From assembly GCF_015207665.1 (NCBI RefSeq), contig NZ_JADEWL010000075.1, positions 1-32,889 on the forward strand: a DNA stretch of 32,889 nt, written 5' to 3'. Position 1 is the stretch's first letter; every line of letters begins with the position of its first letter. The notes below the pieces were generated by a model. It did not search any database. It worked only from the letters and a program-made list of their open reading frames with translations, and had not been told where the DNA came from. The stretch comes from Plectonema cf. radiosum LEGE 06105. GTDB lineage: Bacteria; Cyanobacteriota; Cyanobacteriia; Cyanobacteriales; Nostocaceae. The position numbers and the translations under genes were made by a program. Positions 26,510 through 32,889 of this stretch are shown in pieces.

Positions 26510-27739
26510 ATGCCAACTTTTGTCGCTCGCGTTCGCGATTCAGCAGGAAAATCCAAGCAAGAAAAAATAGTTGCTGACTCAATGGCACAAGCTCGTAGTC
26601 AGTTAAGACAACAAGGTTTCGTAATTCAAGACTTACAGCAATTTAAAGGTTTTGATATCGCTGATGCTCTGGATGTCACAAAATTACAAAGTAAGCTTGC
26701 TACAGTTTCGGTTAAAGATAAAGCAATATTTTCCCGTCAATTTGCGGCTTTGACAAATGCAGGAGTGGCAATTGTCAGAAGCTTAGGAGTACTTTCTGAA
26801 CAATGTAGCAATCCTAAACTCAAAGAAGCACTTTTAGATATCAGTAGTGAAGTACAAAATGGTGTTAATCTTTCCGATGCCATGAGGAAACATCCTCAAT
26901 GTTTTGATGGTTTGTATGTCAGCATGATTCAAGCTGGTGAAGTTGGTGGTGTTTTGGATGACGTTCTTAATCGCTTAGCCAAATTACTAGAAGATGTAGC
27001 TAGACTACAAAACCAAATCAAATCGGCAATGTCTTATCCAACTGTTGTGGGATTTTTAGCAGTGACAATCTTTGTTGCTATGACAGTTTTTCTTATCCCG
27101 ATTTTCGCCAATATTTTTAAAGATTTGGGAACGGAATTACCAGCTTTAACGCAGTTTATGTTATGGATAAGTGGTATTCTCACAAGTGCTTGGGCTTTCG
27201 CTATTATTGCTTTTTTCGTAGTAGTTAAAGTCGCTTTTGACCAGTATTATAAAACTCCCGTTGGGAAGTTAACCATCGACCGTCTTTCTCTAAAATTGCC
27301 TTTGTTCGGCGATTTAATCCAAAAATCATCTATTGCTCGATTCAGCCGTACTTTTGGTTCTTTGACTCGTTCTGGGGTACCTATTTTAACCTCTTTAGAA
27401 ATTGTTCGAGATACATCAGGAAACCAGATAATTGCCAACGCTATTGATGCTGCAAGAAATGAAGTTCAACAAGGAGGTATGATTAGTATTGCTTTGCAAA
27501 AAGAAAATGTATTTCCAATTATGGCAATTCAAATGATGAGCATCGGAGAAGAAACCGGAGAATTAGATGCAATGTTAATGAAAGTTGCCGATTTTTATGA
27601 AGATGAAGTTGAACAAGCAGTAAAAGCTCTTACTAGTGTTTTAGAACCAGTAATGATTGTGGTTATTGGTGGTATGGTTGCTGTAATTTTACTGTCGATG
27701 TATTTACCTATGTTTAAAGTCTTTGAAGACTTGGGTTAA
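26510..27739 (+). CDS. pilC: Type IV pilus inner-membrane platform protein PilC
   Basis: PilC sits in the inner membrane beneath the pilus and couples PilB/PilT motion to pilin entry. The 409-residue protein has two T2SSF domains, each a helical bundle: the first carries RQFAALTNAGVAIVRSLGVL, the second RFSRTFGSLTRSGVPILTSLEIV. Three hydrophobic helices are visible (about 170-200, 225-245 and the C-terminal VMIVVIGGMVAVILLSMYLP). It lies 269 bases after pilT. A heptamer array begins a few bases after its stop. Confidence 0.97.
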   Translation: MPTFVARVRDSAGKSKQEKIVADSMAQARSQLRQQGFVIQDLQQFKGFDIADALDVTKLQSKLATVSVKDKAIFSRQFAALTNAGVAIVRSLGVLSEQCSNPKLKEALLDISSEVQNGVNLSDAMRKHPQCFDGLYVSMIQAGEVGGVLDDVLNRLAKLLEDVARLQNQIKSAMSYPTVVGFLAVTIFVAMTVFLIPIFANIFKDLGTELPALTQFMLWISGILTSAWAFAIIAFFVVVKVAFDQYYKTPVGKLTIDRLSLKLPLFGDLIQKSSIARFSRTFGSLTRSGVPILTSLEIVRDTSGNQIIANAIDAARNEVQQGGMISIALQKENVFPIMAIQMMSIGEETGELDAMLMKVADFYEDEVEQAVKALTSVLEPVMIVVIGGMVAVILLSMYLPMFKVFEDLG

Positions 27740-27743
27740 TAAT

Positions 27744-27787
27744 CAGTTATCAGTTATCAGTTATCAGTTATCAGTTATCAGTTATCA
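27744..27787. repeat. Heptamer tandem array (CAGTTAT)6
   Basis: About 6.3 copies of CAGTTAT beginning four bases after the pilC stop codon; the same unit as after petC. Confidence 0.93.
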
Positions 27788-27851
27788 AAGAAACCAGTTA
27801 ATTGATAACTTTTAATTAAAACAAGGAATAAGAAATAGATGTTCCAAAATG

Positions 27852-28031
27852 CTAACTCCTAACTCCTAACTCCTAACTCCTAACTCCTAACTCCTAACTC
27901 CTAACTCCTAACTCCTAACTCCTAACTCCTAACTCCTAACTCCTAACTCCTAACTCCTAACTCCTCACCCCTAACTCCTAACTCCTCACCCCTAACTCCT
28001 AACTCCTAACTCCTAACTCCTAACTCCTAAC
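27852..28031. repeat. Long heptamer tandem array (CTAACTC), about 26 copies
   Basis: 180 bases of almost perfect CTAACTC repeats, with two patches of CTCACCC variants near 27962-27993. It ends only seven bases before the start codon of the following gene, so it would form most of its 5' leader if transcribed from upstream. No spacers are present, so it is not a CRISPR array. Confidence 0.97.
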
Positions 28032-28038
28032 TTATTTT

Positions 28039-28596
28039 ATGTCTGTACAAAAATCTGATTACGAAATGAGCTTAACCGAATATAGCGATCGCTCTGCTGC
28101 TGTCACTCTTTTAAAGCAGTATCGTCCTTATTTAGAAATGATTCCCAGTTTACGTCGTCCCTCGGAAAGTTTAATTACTATTCCTCTACCAATTATCCGC
28201 ATTCGTAAAACTGAAACAAATTTACCACAAACAACCTGTCTACCTTGTGATTTAGCAATTTTGATGTGCGATCCAGAATGGAAAATTAAAACAGGGGTGG
28301 AAATTATTGTTTTTATTCATCATCCCGGCGAGGATTTTTCTGATCTTTTAAAAAGATGGCGACAAACTCAAGTATGGTTGGATAAAGATTACGAATGGCT
28401 GATGCCTTCGCGTCACAGTCATATTTTAACTGAAGGAACTAATGCGATATATCCTTTGTTCGTAGTTTTTTCAGAAACACCAGAACGAATTAAGCGTGGT
28501 TTAGTTGCATCCGATCTACCCTTTATAGTTCAAACAGAAGAATTTGTTTTGGATGAAGAAAGGAAACAAGAGGAGCGAGAATTAGGGAATAGGTAA
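28039..28596 (+). CDS. Unrecognised protein, 185 aa, flanked by heptamer arrays
   Basis: A soluble protein that I do not recognise. Visible features: the opening MSVQKSDYEMSLTEYSDRSA, a 'LPIIRIRKTETN' strand, a Cys pair in TTCLPCDLAILMCD, 'VEIIVFIHHPGEDF' and 'WLDKDYEWLMPSRHSH', then a charged C-terminus. No signal peptide or membrane segment is seen. The start codon lies seven bases after a 180-base heptamer array and no Shine-Dalgarno is visible. The stop codon is inside the next array, so the last residues (LGNR) are encoded by repeat sequence. Codon use is ordinary and the frame is long, so it is probably a real gene. Its position after pilC could mean a pilus-linked role, but nothing else supports this. 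Confidence 0.75.
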   Translation: MSVQKSDYEMSLTEYSDRSAAVTLLKQYRPYLEMIPSLRRPSESLITIPLPIIRIRKTETNLPQTTCLPCDLAILMCDPEWKIKTGVEIIVFIHHPGEDFSDLLKRWRQTQVWLDKDYEWLMPSRHSHILTEGTNAIYPLFVVFSETPERIKRGLVASDLPFIVQTEEFVLDEERKQEERELGNR

Positions 28597-28709
28597 TTGG
28601 GAATTGGTAATTGGGAATTGGGAATTGGTAATTGGTAATTGGTAATTGGTAATTGGTAATTGGGAATTGGTAATTGGTAATTGGTAATTGGGAATTGGGA
28701 ATTGGTAAT
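28592..28709. repeat. Heptamer tandem array (GGTAATT/GGGAATT), about 17 copies
   Basis: 118 bases of alternating GGTAATT and GGGAATT units. The stop codon of the preceding gene (28594-28596) is formed within the first unit. The same unit, inverted, forms the array at 4972-5027. Confidence 0.95.
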
Positions 28710-29374
28710 CCGTTTTAATCTGTGGACAGCAATGACAAGTGTACTTTCTATCAAAAAAAGTGTTAAAAAAATTCTTCATGATGAATGTAAAGATTTGTGT
28801 CAATCAGTTGACAACCAATAAATAATAATTTTGAATTCAAGTATAAAATATACAAATAGACAAAAAATAGACAAATAAAAATATTTTTTAATTATATTTA
28901 ACCAGTAGAAAAGAGGGCTGACTTAGGCAATCCCTGGTTTATGGTTTAATCATTCAGTCCAAAGACATATTTTAAATATCGAATAGAAATAATCCAAATT
29001 CGACTTTTTATGACTTTATCAGACAATAAATAGTCATAATTATGAGTTTTATATCTATTTATTCTTAATTTTAGCCTCCCACTTTAGGTTATACCCTAGC
29101 TCTATACCTTGGGAGATAATTATGGTACAGTGTGATATTTTCAGCTTGACTAATGCTCTTGGTTAAGAGAAACTTACATATAATTGAAGCAAACACTTAT
29201 AAAAGCAATAATTTTTGTAAAAAATATGAGACATATATTTCTGAAGATGGAACATTAGTTATTTAACGAGTGATTCTATAGATAGAGAACAAATGTTGTT
29301 GCTTAGACCAAAAGCTTTATCTTTGGTAGAAGCACAGCAGACTAAAACCGCAATCAACATGGTTGGTCAAAAGC
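28710..29374. other. AT-rich spacer before DUF2997
   Basis: About 660 bases with no credible gene on either strand. Frames that open leftward across 28530-28803 are only the heptamer array read as a repeating peptide. The promoter of the DUF2997-ycf35-ferredoxin unit is expected in the right half. Confidence 0.5.
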
Positions 29375-29587
29375 ATGGAGACATTAGAATTTATAATTTA
29401 TCCAGACGGTCGAGTACAAGAAAAAGTCACTGGAATAGTCGGTAATTCTTGCGCTGAAGTTACGGCAGCTATTGAAGCGCAACTAGGGATTGTACTTACC
29501 CACGAGCCAACCTCAGAATACTTTGCTGCCAACGTGCTTTCTCAGAATAATGTTGCGAATACTCAAGCAACCTTCAGCGATTGGTAA
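29375..29587 (+). CDS. DUF2997 domain protein
   Basis: A 70-residue protein with the compact DUF2997 pattern: METLEFIIYPDGRVQEKVTG, then SCAEVTAAIEAQLGIVL and SEYFAANV. A TTG at 29363 would add four residues; the ATG at 29375 fits the family better. It lies 44 bases before ycf35 in the same direction, and the same pair is common in cyanobacteria, so they are probably one unit. The function is unknown. Confidence 0.88.
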   Translation: METLEFIIYPDGRVQEKVTGIVGNSCAEVTAAIEAQLGIVLTHEPTSEYFAANVLSQNNVANTQATFSDW

Positions 29588-29631
29588 CTTTCAACTCAAC
29601 TTAATTCATTTACTCTCACTGCCAAAGTATT

Positions 29632-30018
29632 ATGTCACACTTTAGCCAGATTAAAACTCAAATTCGTAATATTGAATCTTTGAAAGATGCCCTCACCGAC
29701 TTAGGTGTAGCTTGGAAGGATGGTTCCCATTCTTTACGCGGCTATCAAGGTATTACCCACACTGCCGAAATTGCGATCGAGCAAGACAATGGCTACGATA
29801 TTGGTTTTAAGTGGAACGGCAAAGAATATGAATTAGTCGCCGATTTCCAATATTGGGCGCAAAATCTTTCTGTAGAAGGATTTTTACGTCAAGTAACACA
29901 ACGTTACGCTTACCGCACGGTAGTTAAAGAGACTGCAAAAGCTGGGTTTCAAGTTAGCGAACAAAAACAAAATCAAGATGGTTCAATTCGCTTGTTAGTG
30001 CAGCGTTGGAGTGCGTAA
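29632..30018 (+). CDS. ycf35: Ycf35 (DUF1257) protein
   Basis: A 128-residue soluble protein of the Ycf35/DUF1257 family, also encoded in some algal plastid genomes. It has MSHFSQIKTQIRNIESLKDAL, 'YDIGFKWNGKEYELVADFQYW' and 'FLRQVTQRYAYRTV', all strong family segments. The role is unknown. The stop overlaps the start of the ferredoxin gene by one base (TAATG), so translation is likely coupled, suggesting a shared process involving iron-sulfur electron transfer; that is inference only. Confidence 0.93.
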   Translation: MSHFSQIKTQIRNIESLKDALTDLGVAWKDGSHSLRGYQGITHTAEIAIEQDNGYDIGFKWNGKEYELVADFQYWAQNLSVEGFLRQVTQRYAYRTVVKETAKAGFQVSEQKQNQDGSIRLLVQRWSA

Positions 30019-30476
30019 TGTCTGATTTTTTGCCACCAGAAAACGAGCAAGAAAATCGTTCTGGTTGCGAACCGGAATTAGGGGGTTTTTTGCGAGATAG
30101 CCCCCAACGTTCTGGCTTGGAGCCGGAATTGGGCGGTGTTTTGCGTCAAAGGGGGGTATATGTCGATGAAATTACTTGTATTGGCTGTAAACACTGCGCC
30201 CATGTTGCTCGTAATACTTTTTATATAGAACCTGATTATGGGCGATCGCGGGTGATGCGTCAAGATGGTGATTCAGAGGAAGTAATTCAAGAAGCGATTG
30301 ATACTTGTCCTGTGGATTGCATTCACTGGCTTGATTATACTGAAGTGAAAAATCTTGAAGAAGAACGCAAATATCAGGTGATTCCCGTAGTCGGTTATCC
30401 GGTAGAAAGTGCAGTTATTGCTGCTCAAAGTCGTCGAAGAAAGCAAAAATTAAATCACAAAAAGTCTCGGTTTTAG
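30018..30476 (+). CDS. [4Fe-4S] ferredoxin with duplicated N-terminal segment
   Basis: A 152-residue ferredoxin. Cluster ligands are Cys54, Cys57 and Cys60 (CIGCKHC) plus Cys97 in DTCPVDC; Cys101 is nearby. The region before the cluster has a tandem near-repeat: RSGCEPELGGFLRDSPQ then RSGLEPELGGVLRQRG, about 17 residues each. The C-terminus is basic (RRRKQKLNHKKSRF). The ATG at 30018 overlaps the ycf35 stop by one base; a TTG at 30006 is not preferred. A strong two-way terminator lies at 30607-30630. It probably carries electrons for an unknown partner in the cytoplasm. Confidence 0.92.
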   Translation: MSDFLPPENEQENRSGCEPELGGFLRDSPQRSGLEPELGGVLRQRGVYVDEITCIGCKHCAHVARNTFYIEPDYGRSRVMRQDGDSEEVIQEAIDTCPVDCIHWLDYTEVKNLEEERKYQVIPVVGYPVESAVIAAQSRRRKQKLNHKKSRF

Positions 30477-30500
30477 AAACTTTAAAAGCTGATATTTTTG

Positions 30501-30575
30501 GTGAGGTGAGAAGTCGGGTTTTTATGATTTTTATCTCGTGATAGGAATATTTCAGGTAAAAACCCGATTTCTTAA
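30501..30575. repeat. Palindromic dispersed repeat, second copy
   Basis: Arms AAGTCGGGTTTTT (30511-30523) and AAAAACCCGATTT (30558-30570) pair with one mismatch around a 34-nt loop. The left part GTGAGGTGAGAAGTCGGG and the segment into the loop match the copy at 7402-7475, and the arm-to-arm spacing is equal. Confidence 0.82.
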
Positions 30576-30606
30576 ATTCTTAAAGGTGGTTTTTGAATTT
30601 GATTAA

Positions 30607-30637
30607 AAAGGGCTGCATTTGCAGCCCTTTATTTTTG
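30607..30637. terminator. Bidirectional intrinsic terminator
   Basis: Stem AAAGGGCTGC (30607-30616), loop ATTT, stem GCAGCCCTTT (30621-30630), followed by ATTTTTG; the minus strand also reads into a T-rich stretch (CCCTTTTTAATC). It lies between the ferredoxin gene and trxA, which are convergent, and can end both. Confidence 0.93.
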
Positions 30638-30659
30638 TTAATAAACAATAATCAAAAAA

Positions 30660-30706
30660 TCCAACCGTCTATTACTGCATTAGAAAGCTGAGGATAGACG
30701 GATGGA
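30660..30706. repeat. 13-bp imperfect inverted repeat after trxA
   Basis: TCCAACCGTCTAT (30660-30672) and ATAGACGGATGGA (30694-30706) pair with one mismatch around a 21-nt loop, just downstream of trxA on the minus strand. It may be a second hairpin in the trxA 3' end. Confidence 0.6.
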
Positions 30707-30719
30707 AGACAGCTAAAAT

Positions 30720-31043
30720 TTAAAGATACTTCTCCAAAGTATTAGCTAATGTAGTTTTAGGAACCGCACCAACAACCATATCAACTTTTTGCCCACCTTT
30801 AAAAATCATTAATGTGGGAATACTGCGGATGCCGTACTGAGAAGCAACATTCGGATTCTCATCGGTATTAACTTTAACTACCTTAATTTGACCTTCGTAC
30901 TGAGAGGAAATTTCATCCACAACGGGCGCTACCATGCGACAGGGACCACACCAGGGTGCCCAAAAGTCAACTAACACGGGAACATCGCTATCGAGTACTT
31001 CCTGCTTAAAGGTGGAGTCTGTAACTTGTGTAGCTGATGACAT
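30720..31043 (-). CDS. trxA: Thioredoxin (m-type)
   Basis: A 107-residue thioredoxin that reduces disulfides in target enzymes, linking light-driven electron flow to metabolism. The active site is WCGPC at residues 31-35 after [10 protein letters not shown], and the cis-Pro loop is in [14 protein letters not shown]. Length and N-terminus ([17 protein letters not shown]) match the essential cyanobacterial TrxA. It lies downstream of guaB3 and the Yfr1 RNA on the same strand, the conserved cyanobacterial order. Confidence 0.98.
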   Translation of the reverse strand: MSSATQVTDSTFKQEVLDSDVPVLVDFWAPWCGPCRMVAPVVDEISSQYEGQIKVVKVNTDENPNVASQYGIRSIPTLMIFKGGQKVDMVVGAVPKTTLANTLEKYL

Positions 31044-31437
31044 ACCTTAAAACCTTTTAATCGGATGTTTTTGATTTTTGTGAAAATTCTACCACAGCAA
31101 AAACCACTGCCTTGGTATTTGGAATATAGATTTACAGAATATCGTGAACCTATCGCAAAACATAAGGAACCGCCCGAACAATAGTCCGGGCGGAGTGTGG
31201 TGTGAGGAGTGAACGGAAACATGCGTCTCCGCTATCTCTATTGTAGGCGACATATGCAATTTTTCCAGCCATAGTTTAAAAGTAGGGAAAAATTTATTTA
31301 AGATTCGGTTGGACTGTTAGCTGTCTGGTGTTGAAATAGTTAATCATCTTTGGGTTTTTTTAATAATTGAGCATACACCTATCAATGATTAACTACTAGA
31401 TATTTCTCATAGCTTATACACTTAGGCATAATTCTGT
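31044..31437. other. guaB3-trxA spacer carrying Yfr1
   Basis: 394 bases. The central part holds Yfr1 (separate entry). The part 31236-31437 between guaB3 and Yfr1 should contain the Yfr1 promoter; the part 31044-31162 should contain the trxA promoter and leader. No protein gene fits. Confidence 0.6.
31163..31235 (-). ncRNA. yfr1: Yfr1 small regulatory RNA
   Basis: Yfr1 is a cyanobacterial trans-acting RNA with an unpaired ACUCCUCACAC core between two hairpins. All parts are here on the minus strand: a 5' hairpin at 31232-31213 (8-bp stem, two G-U pairs, tetraloop GCAT); the core ACTCCTCACAC at 31210-31200; and a 3' terminator hairpin at 31193-31170 (10-bp stem CCGCCCGGAC/GTTCGGGCGG, loop TATT). 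The core is known to pair with ribosome-binding regions of outer-membrane protein mRNAs in Prochlorococcus. The position between guaB and trxA is the conserved location. Exact 5' and 3' ends are estimates. Confidence 0.93.
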
Positions 31438-32601
31438 TCACTTGCCCATGCCTAAATGTTGAGCTTTTTGGTAGACTTTACCTTCGGTCAAAAGTGATGG
31501 AGCAATGACAACTTCAACCTGTTGCATTTCTTTAAGATTTTTTGCTCCCAGAGTACCCATGCTTGTTTTTAGAGCGCCTAAAAGATTGTGAGTACCATCA
31601 TCAAGTTGTGCGGGTCCTGTTAATATTTGCTCTAAAGTACCAGTAGTACCTACATTAATGCGAGTACCCCTGGGCAATACCGGAGATGGAGTTGCCATAC
31701 CCCAATGATAGCCACGTCCTGGAGCTTCGGCGCATCTCGCAAAGGGAGAACCAATCATTACACCGTCAGCACCGCAAGCAATACATTTACAGATATCGCC
31801 GCCAGTGATTAAACCGCCATCGGCAATTACTGGTACATAATTTCCAGTTTCTTTGTAATAATCATCTCGTGCTGCCGCACAATCGGCGATCGCACTTGCT
31901 TGGGGTACACCTACACCCAATACTCCACGGGAAGTACACGCAGCACCCGGACCGATTCCTACTAATACCGCAGCTGCACCAGCTTTCATTAAGTTAAGGG
32001 TAACGGAGTAACTGACGCAGTTACCTAAAACTACCGGGATAGGCATTTCTCGGCAAAATTCAGCTAAATCTAAGGGAGTGACCGATTCGGGTGATAAGTG
32101 TGCAGTAGAAACCACCGTAGCCTGTACAAAAAATAAATCAGCCCCAGCCTCTGCGACTACTGAACCGTATTTACTCGCTCCTACTGGAGTAGCACTAACT
32201 GCGGCAATTCCACCCCTTGATTTGATTTCTTGAATTCGTTGTTTCACCAATTCAGATTTAATTGGTTCGGCATAAAGTTCTTGCATCAAGGGTACAAATT
32301 CATCTTTGTTTACAAGAGCAATCCGGTCTAAAATTGGCTCTGGATTGTCATACCGGGTTTGGATTCCCTCTAAATTTAGTACTCCTAATGCTCCTAATTC
32401 CGACAAACGTACAGCCATCTGAACATCAACTACACCATCCATTGCACTGGCAATAATCGGGATTTCTCGCTCAATATTACCAATACGCCACGTAGTATCT
32501 GCCAAAGCAGGATCTAATGTTCTTGTACCTGGTACCAAGGCAATTTCGTCTATTCCGTAAGCCCTACGGGCTGTTTTTCCCCGCCCAATTTGAATGTCCA
32601 C
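31438..32601 (-). CDS. guaB3: GuaB3 family IMP dehydrogenase-related protein
   Basis: A 387-residue enzyme of the IMPDH/GMP reductase family without CBS domains, as in the GuaB3 branch of cyanobacteria and actinobacteria. The catalytic loop GIGPGAACTSRG (from residue 215) carries Cys222. A purine-binding segment 'VIADGGLITGGDICKCIACGADGVMIGSPFA' follows. The N-terminus has YGIDEIALVPGTRT. Family knowledge: the Synechocystis GuaB3 has been described as a GMP reductase rather than an IMP dehydrogenase, so annotations of IMPDH may be wrong. A separate full-length GuaB would be expected elsewhere in the genome. It lies upstream of Yfr1 and trxA. Confidence 0.93.
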   Translation of the reverse strand: MDIQIGRGKTARRAYGIDEIALVPGTRTLDPALADTTWRIGNIEREIPIIASAMDGVVDVQMAVRLSELGALGVLNLEGIQTRYDNPEPILDRIALVNKDEFVPLMQELYAEPIKSELVKQRIQEIKSRGGIAAVSATPVGASKYGSVVAEAGADLFFVQATVVSTAHLSPESVTPLDLAEFCREMPIPVVLGNCVSYSVTLNLMKAGAAAVLVGIGPGAACTSRGVLGVGVPQASAIADCAAARDDYYKETGNYVPVIADGGLITGGDICKCIACGADGVMIGSPFARCAEAPGRGYHWGMATPSPVLPRGTRINVGTTGTLEQILTGPAQLDDGTHNLLGALKTSMGTLGAKNLKEMQQVEVVIAPSLLTEGKVYQKAQHLGMGK

Positions 32602-32889
32602 GTGCTTTTAATTATCCTCATGTATTTAAGCTAGGGTATCAAATTGTGGGGGTATTTTGAGCGGTTTTTTTTTCAAACTAATTGTTTTGAGTTTGAGAGG
32701 CGAAAATCACATCAAATGCGTTAAGCACGACGGAACTGAGTACTCCGTTTGCTAGACTTTATCTAAACTCCGTGAGAAGACTCCCGCCATAATCTCCGAT
32801 TTGGCGGCGAGATGAATCACGGGTCAAAAAAGAAACACCTTCCGACCAAAATTGAGCGTAAGCGAAATCAGGGAGGAAGGTAGTTGAGT
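32602..32889. other. Upstream region of guaB3 with several hairpins
   Basis: 288 bases with no complete gene. It contains a split hairpin GTTT..TAGA/TCTA-AAC (about 32747-32768), CCGCCA/TGGCGG (32784-32789, 32802-32807), and ACCTTCC/GGAAGGT (32837-32843, 32875-32881), the last reaching the window edge. The right part is richer in G+C than the left. It may be an RNA leader, or the end of an IS200/IS605-type element continuing beyond the window; neither can be confirmed here. Confidence 0.4.

Noticed and set aside
27852-28031. Possible CRISPR array
   Set aside because: The unit is 7 bases with no spacers and no cas genes nearby; it is a simple tandem array.
28530-28803. Two overlapping minus-strand frames of 73-74 codons with a repeating Pro-Ile-Thr-Asn-Tyr-Gln-Leu peptide
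   Set aside because: They are the heptamer array (28592-28709) read in frame; a 7-base unit free of stops gives long artificial frames.
30971-31222. Minus-strand frame of 83 codons between guaB3 and trxA
   Set aside because: It covers the Yfr1 RNA and the trxA start out of frame, with no ribosome-binding site and no coding pattern.
1-32889. tRNA and rRNA genes
   Set aside because: Reading through the spacers I found no T-loop (GTTCGAAT-type) pattern within a cloverleaf, and no rRNA sequence; a tRNAscan run would settle this.

Overview
The window is chromosomal DNA from a filamentous, probably heterocyst-forming cyanobacterium (Nostocales type). This rests on cytochrome b6f genes petC and petA, Ycf35, a PilB with the cyanobacterial C-terminal cysteine motif, a GuaB3 - Yfr1 RNA - trxA neighbourhood, a mycosporine-like amino acid cluster, recurring HIP1 octamers (GCGATCGC, e.g. 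5833, 6381, 10723, 17229) and long heptameric tandem repeats between genes. No species can be named from the sequence alone.

Layout. 1-2173 (minus): a P-loop ATPase and an overlapping, truncated partner gene that runs off the window. 2174-5385: an AT-rich spacer with a perfect 23-bp inverted repeat, a small secreted-protein gene, tatC translationally coupled to csaA, and DUF2087 and DUF3067 genes. 5607-7313: petC-petA with a strong terminator. 7384-8749: a long spacer holding a candidate 52-codon gene. 8750-13633: mysA-mysB-mysC-mysD, a complete route to shinorine/porphyra-334-type UV sunscreens. 13718-14325: a toxin-antitoxin pair. 14530-16119 (minus): a GH57 glucan branching enzyme. 16430-22375 (minus): grpE-dnaK-dnaJ-tusA-like-rsgA, with a structured, non-coding dnaK-dnaJ gap. 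22929-27739 (plus): pilB-pilT-pilC, the type IV pilus motor and platform. 28039-28596: an unrecognised gene squeezed between two heptamer arrays. 29375-30476: DUF2997, ycf35 and a [4Fe-4S] ferredoxin. 30720-32601 (minus): guaB3, the small RNA Yfr1 and trxA.

How parts fit together. TatC exports folded twin-arginine proteins; the Rieske protein PetC encoded nearby has a twin-arginine N-terminus and PetA is its b6f partner. MysA makes the cyclohexenone core from sedoheptulose 7-phosphate, MysB methylates it, MysC adds glycine and MysD adds a second amino acid. GrpE, DnaK and DnaJ form one chaperone cycle. PilB and PilT are the extension and retraction motors acting on PilC.

Most of the window is ordinary core genome. 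The points most worth a second look are the heptamer arrays that begin at or within a few bases of stop codons, the candidate small gene before mysA, the structured dnaK-dnaJ spacer, a dispersed palindromic repeat family built on AAAAACCCGACTTC, and the truncated ATPase/partner module at the left edge.
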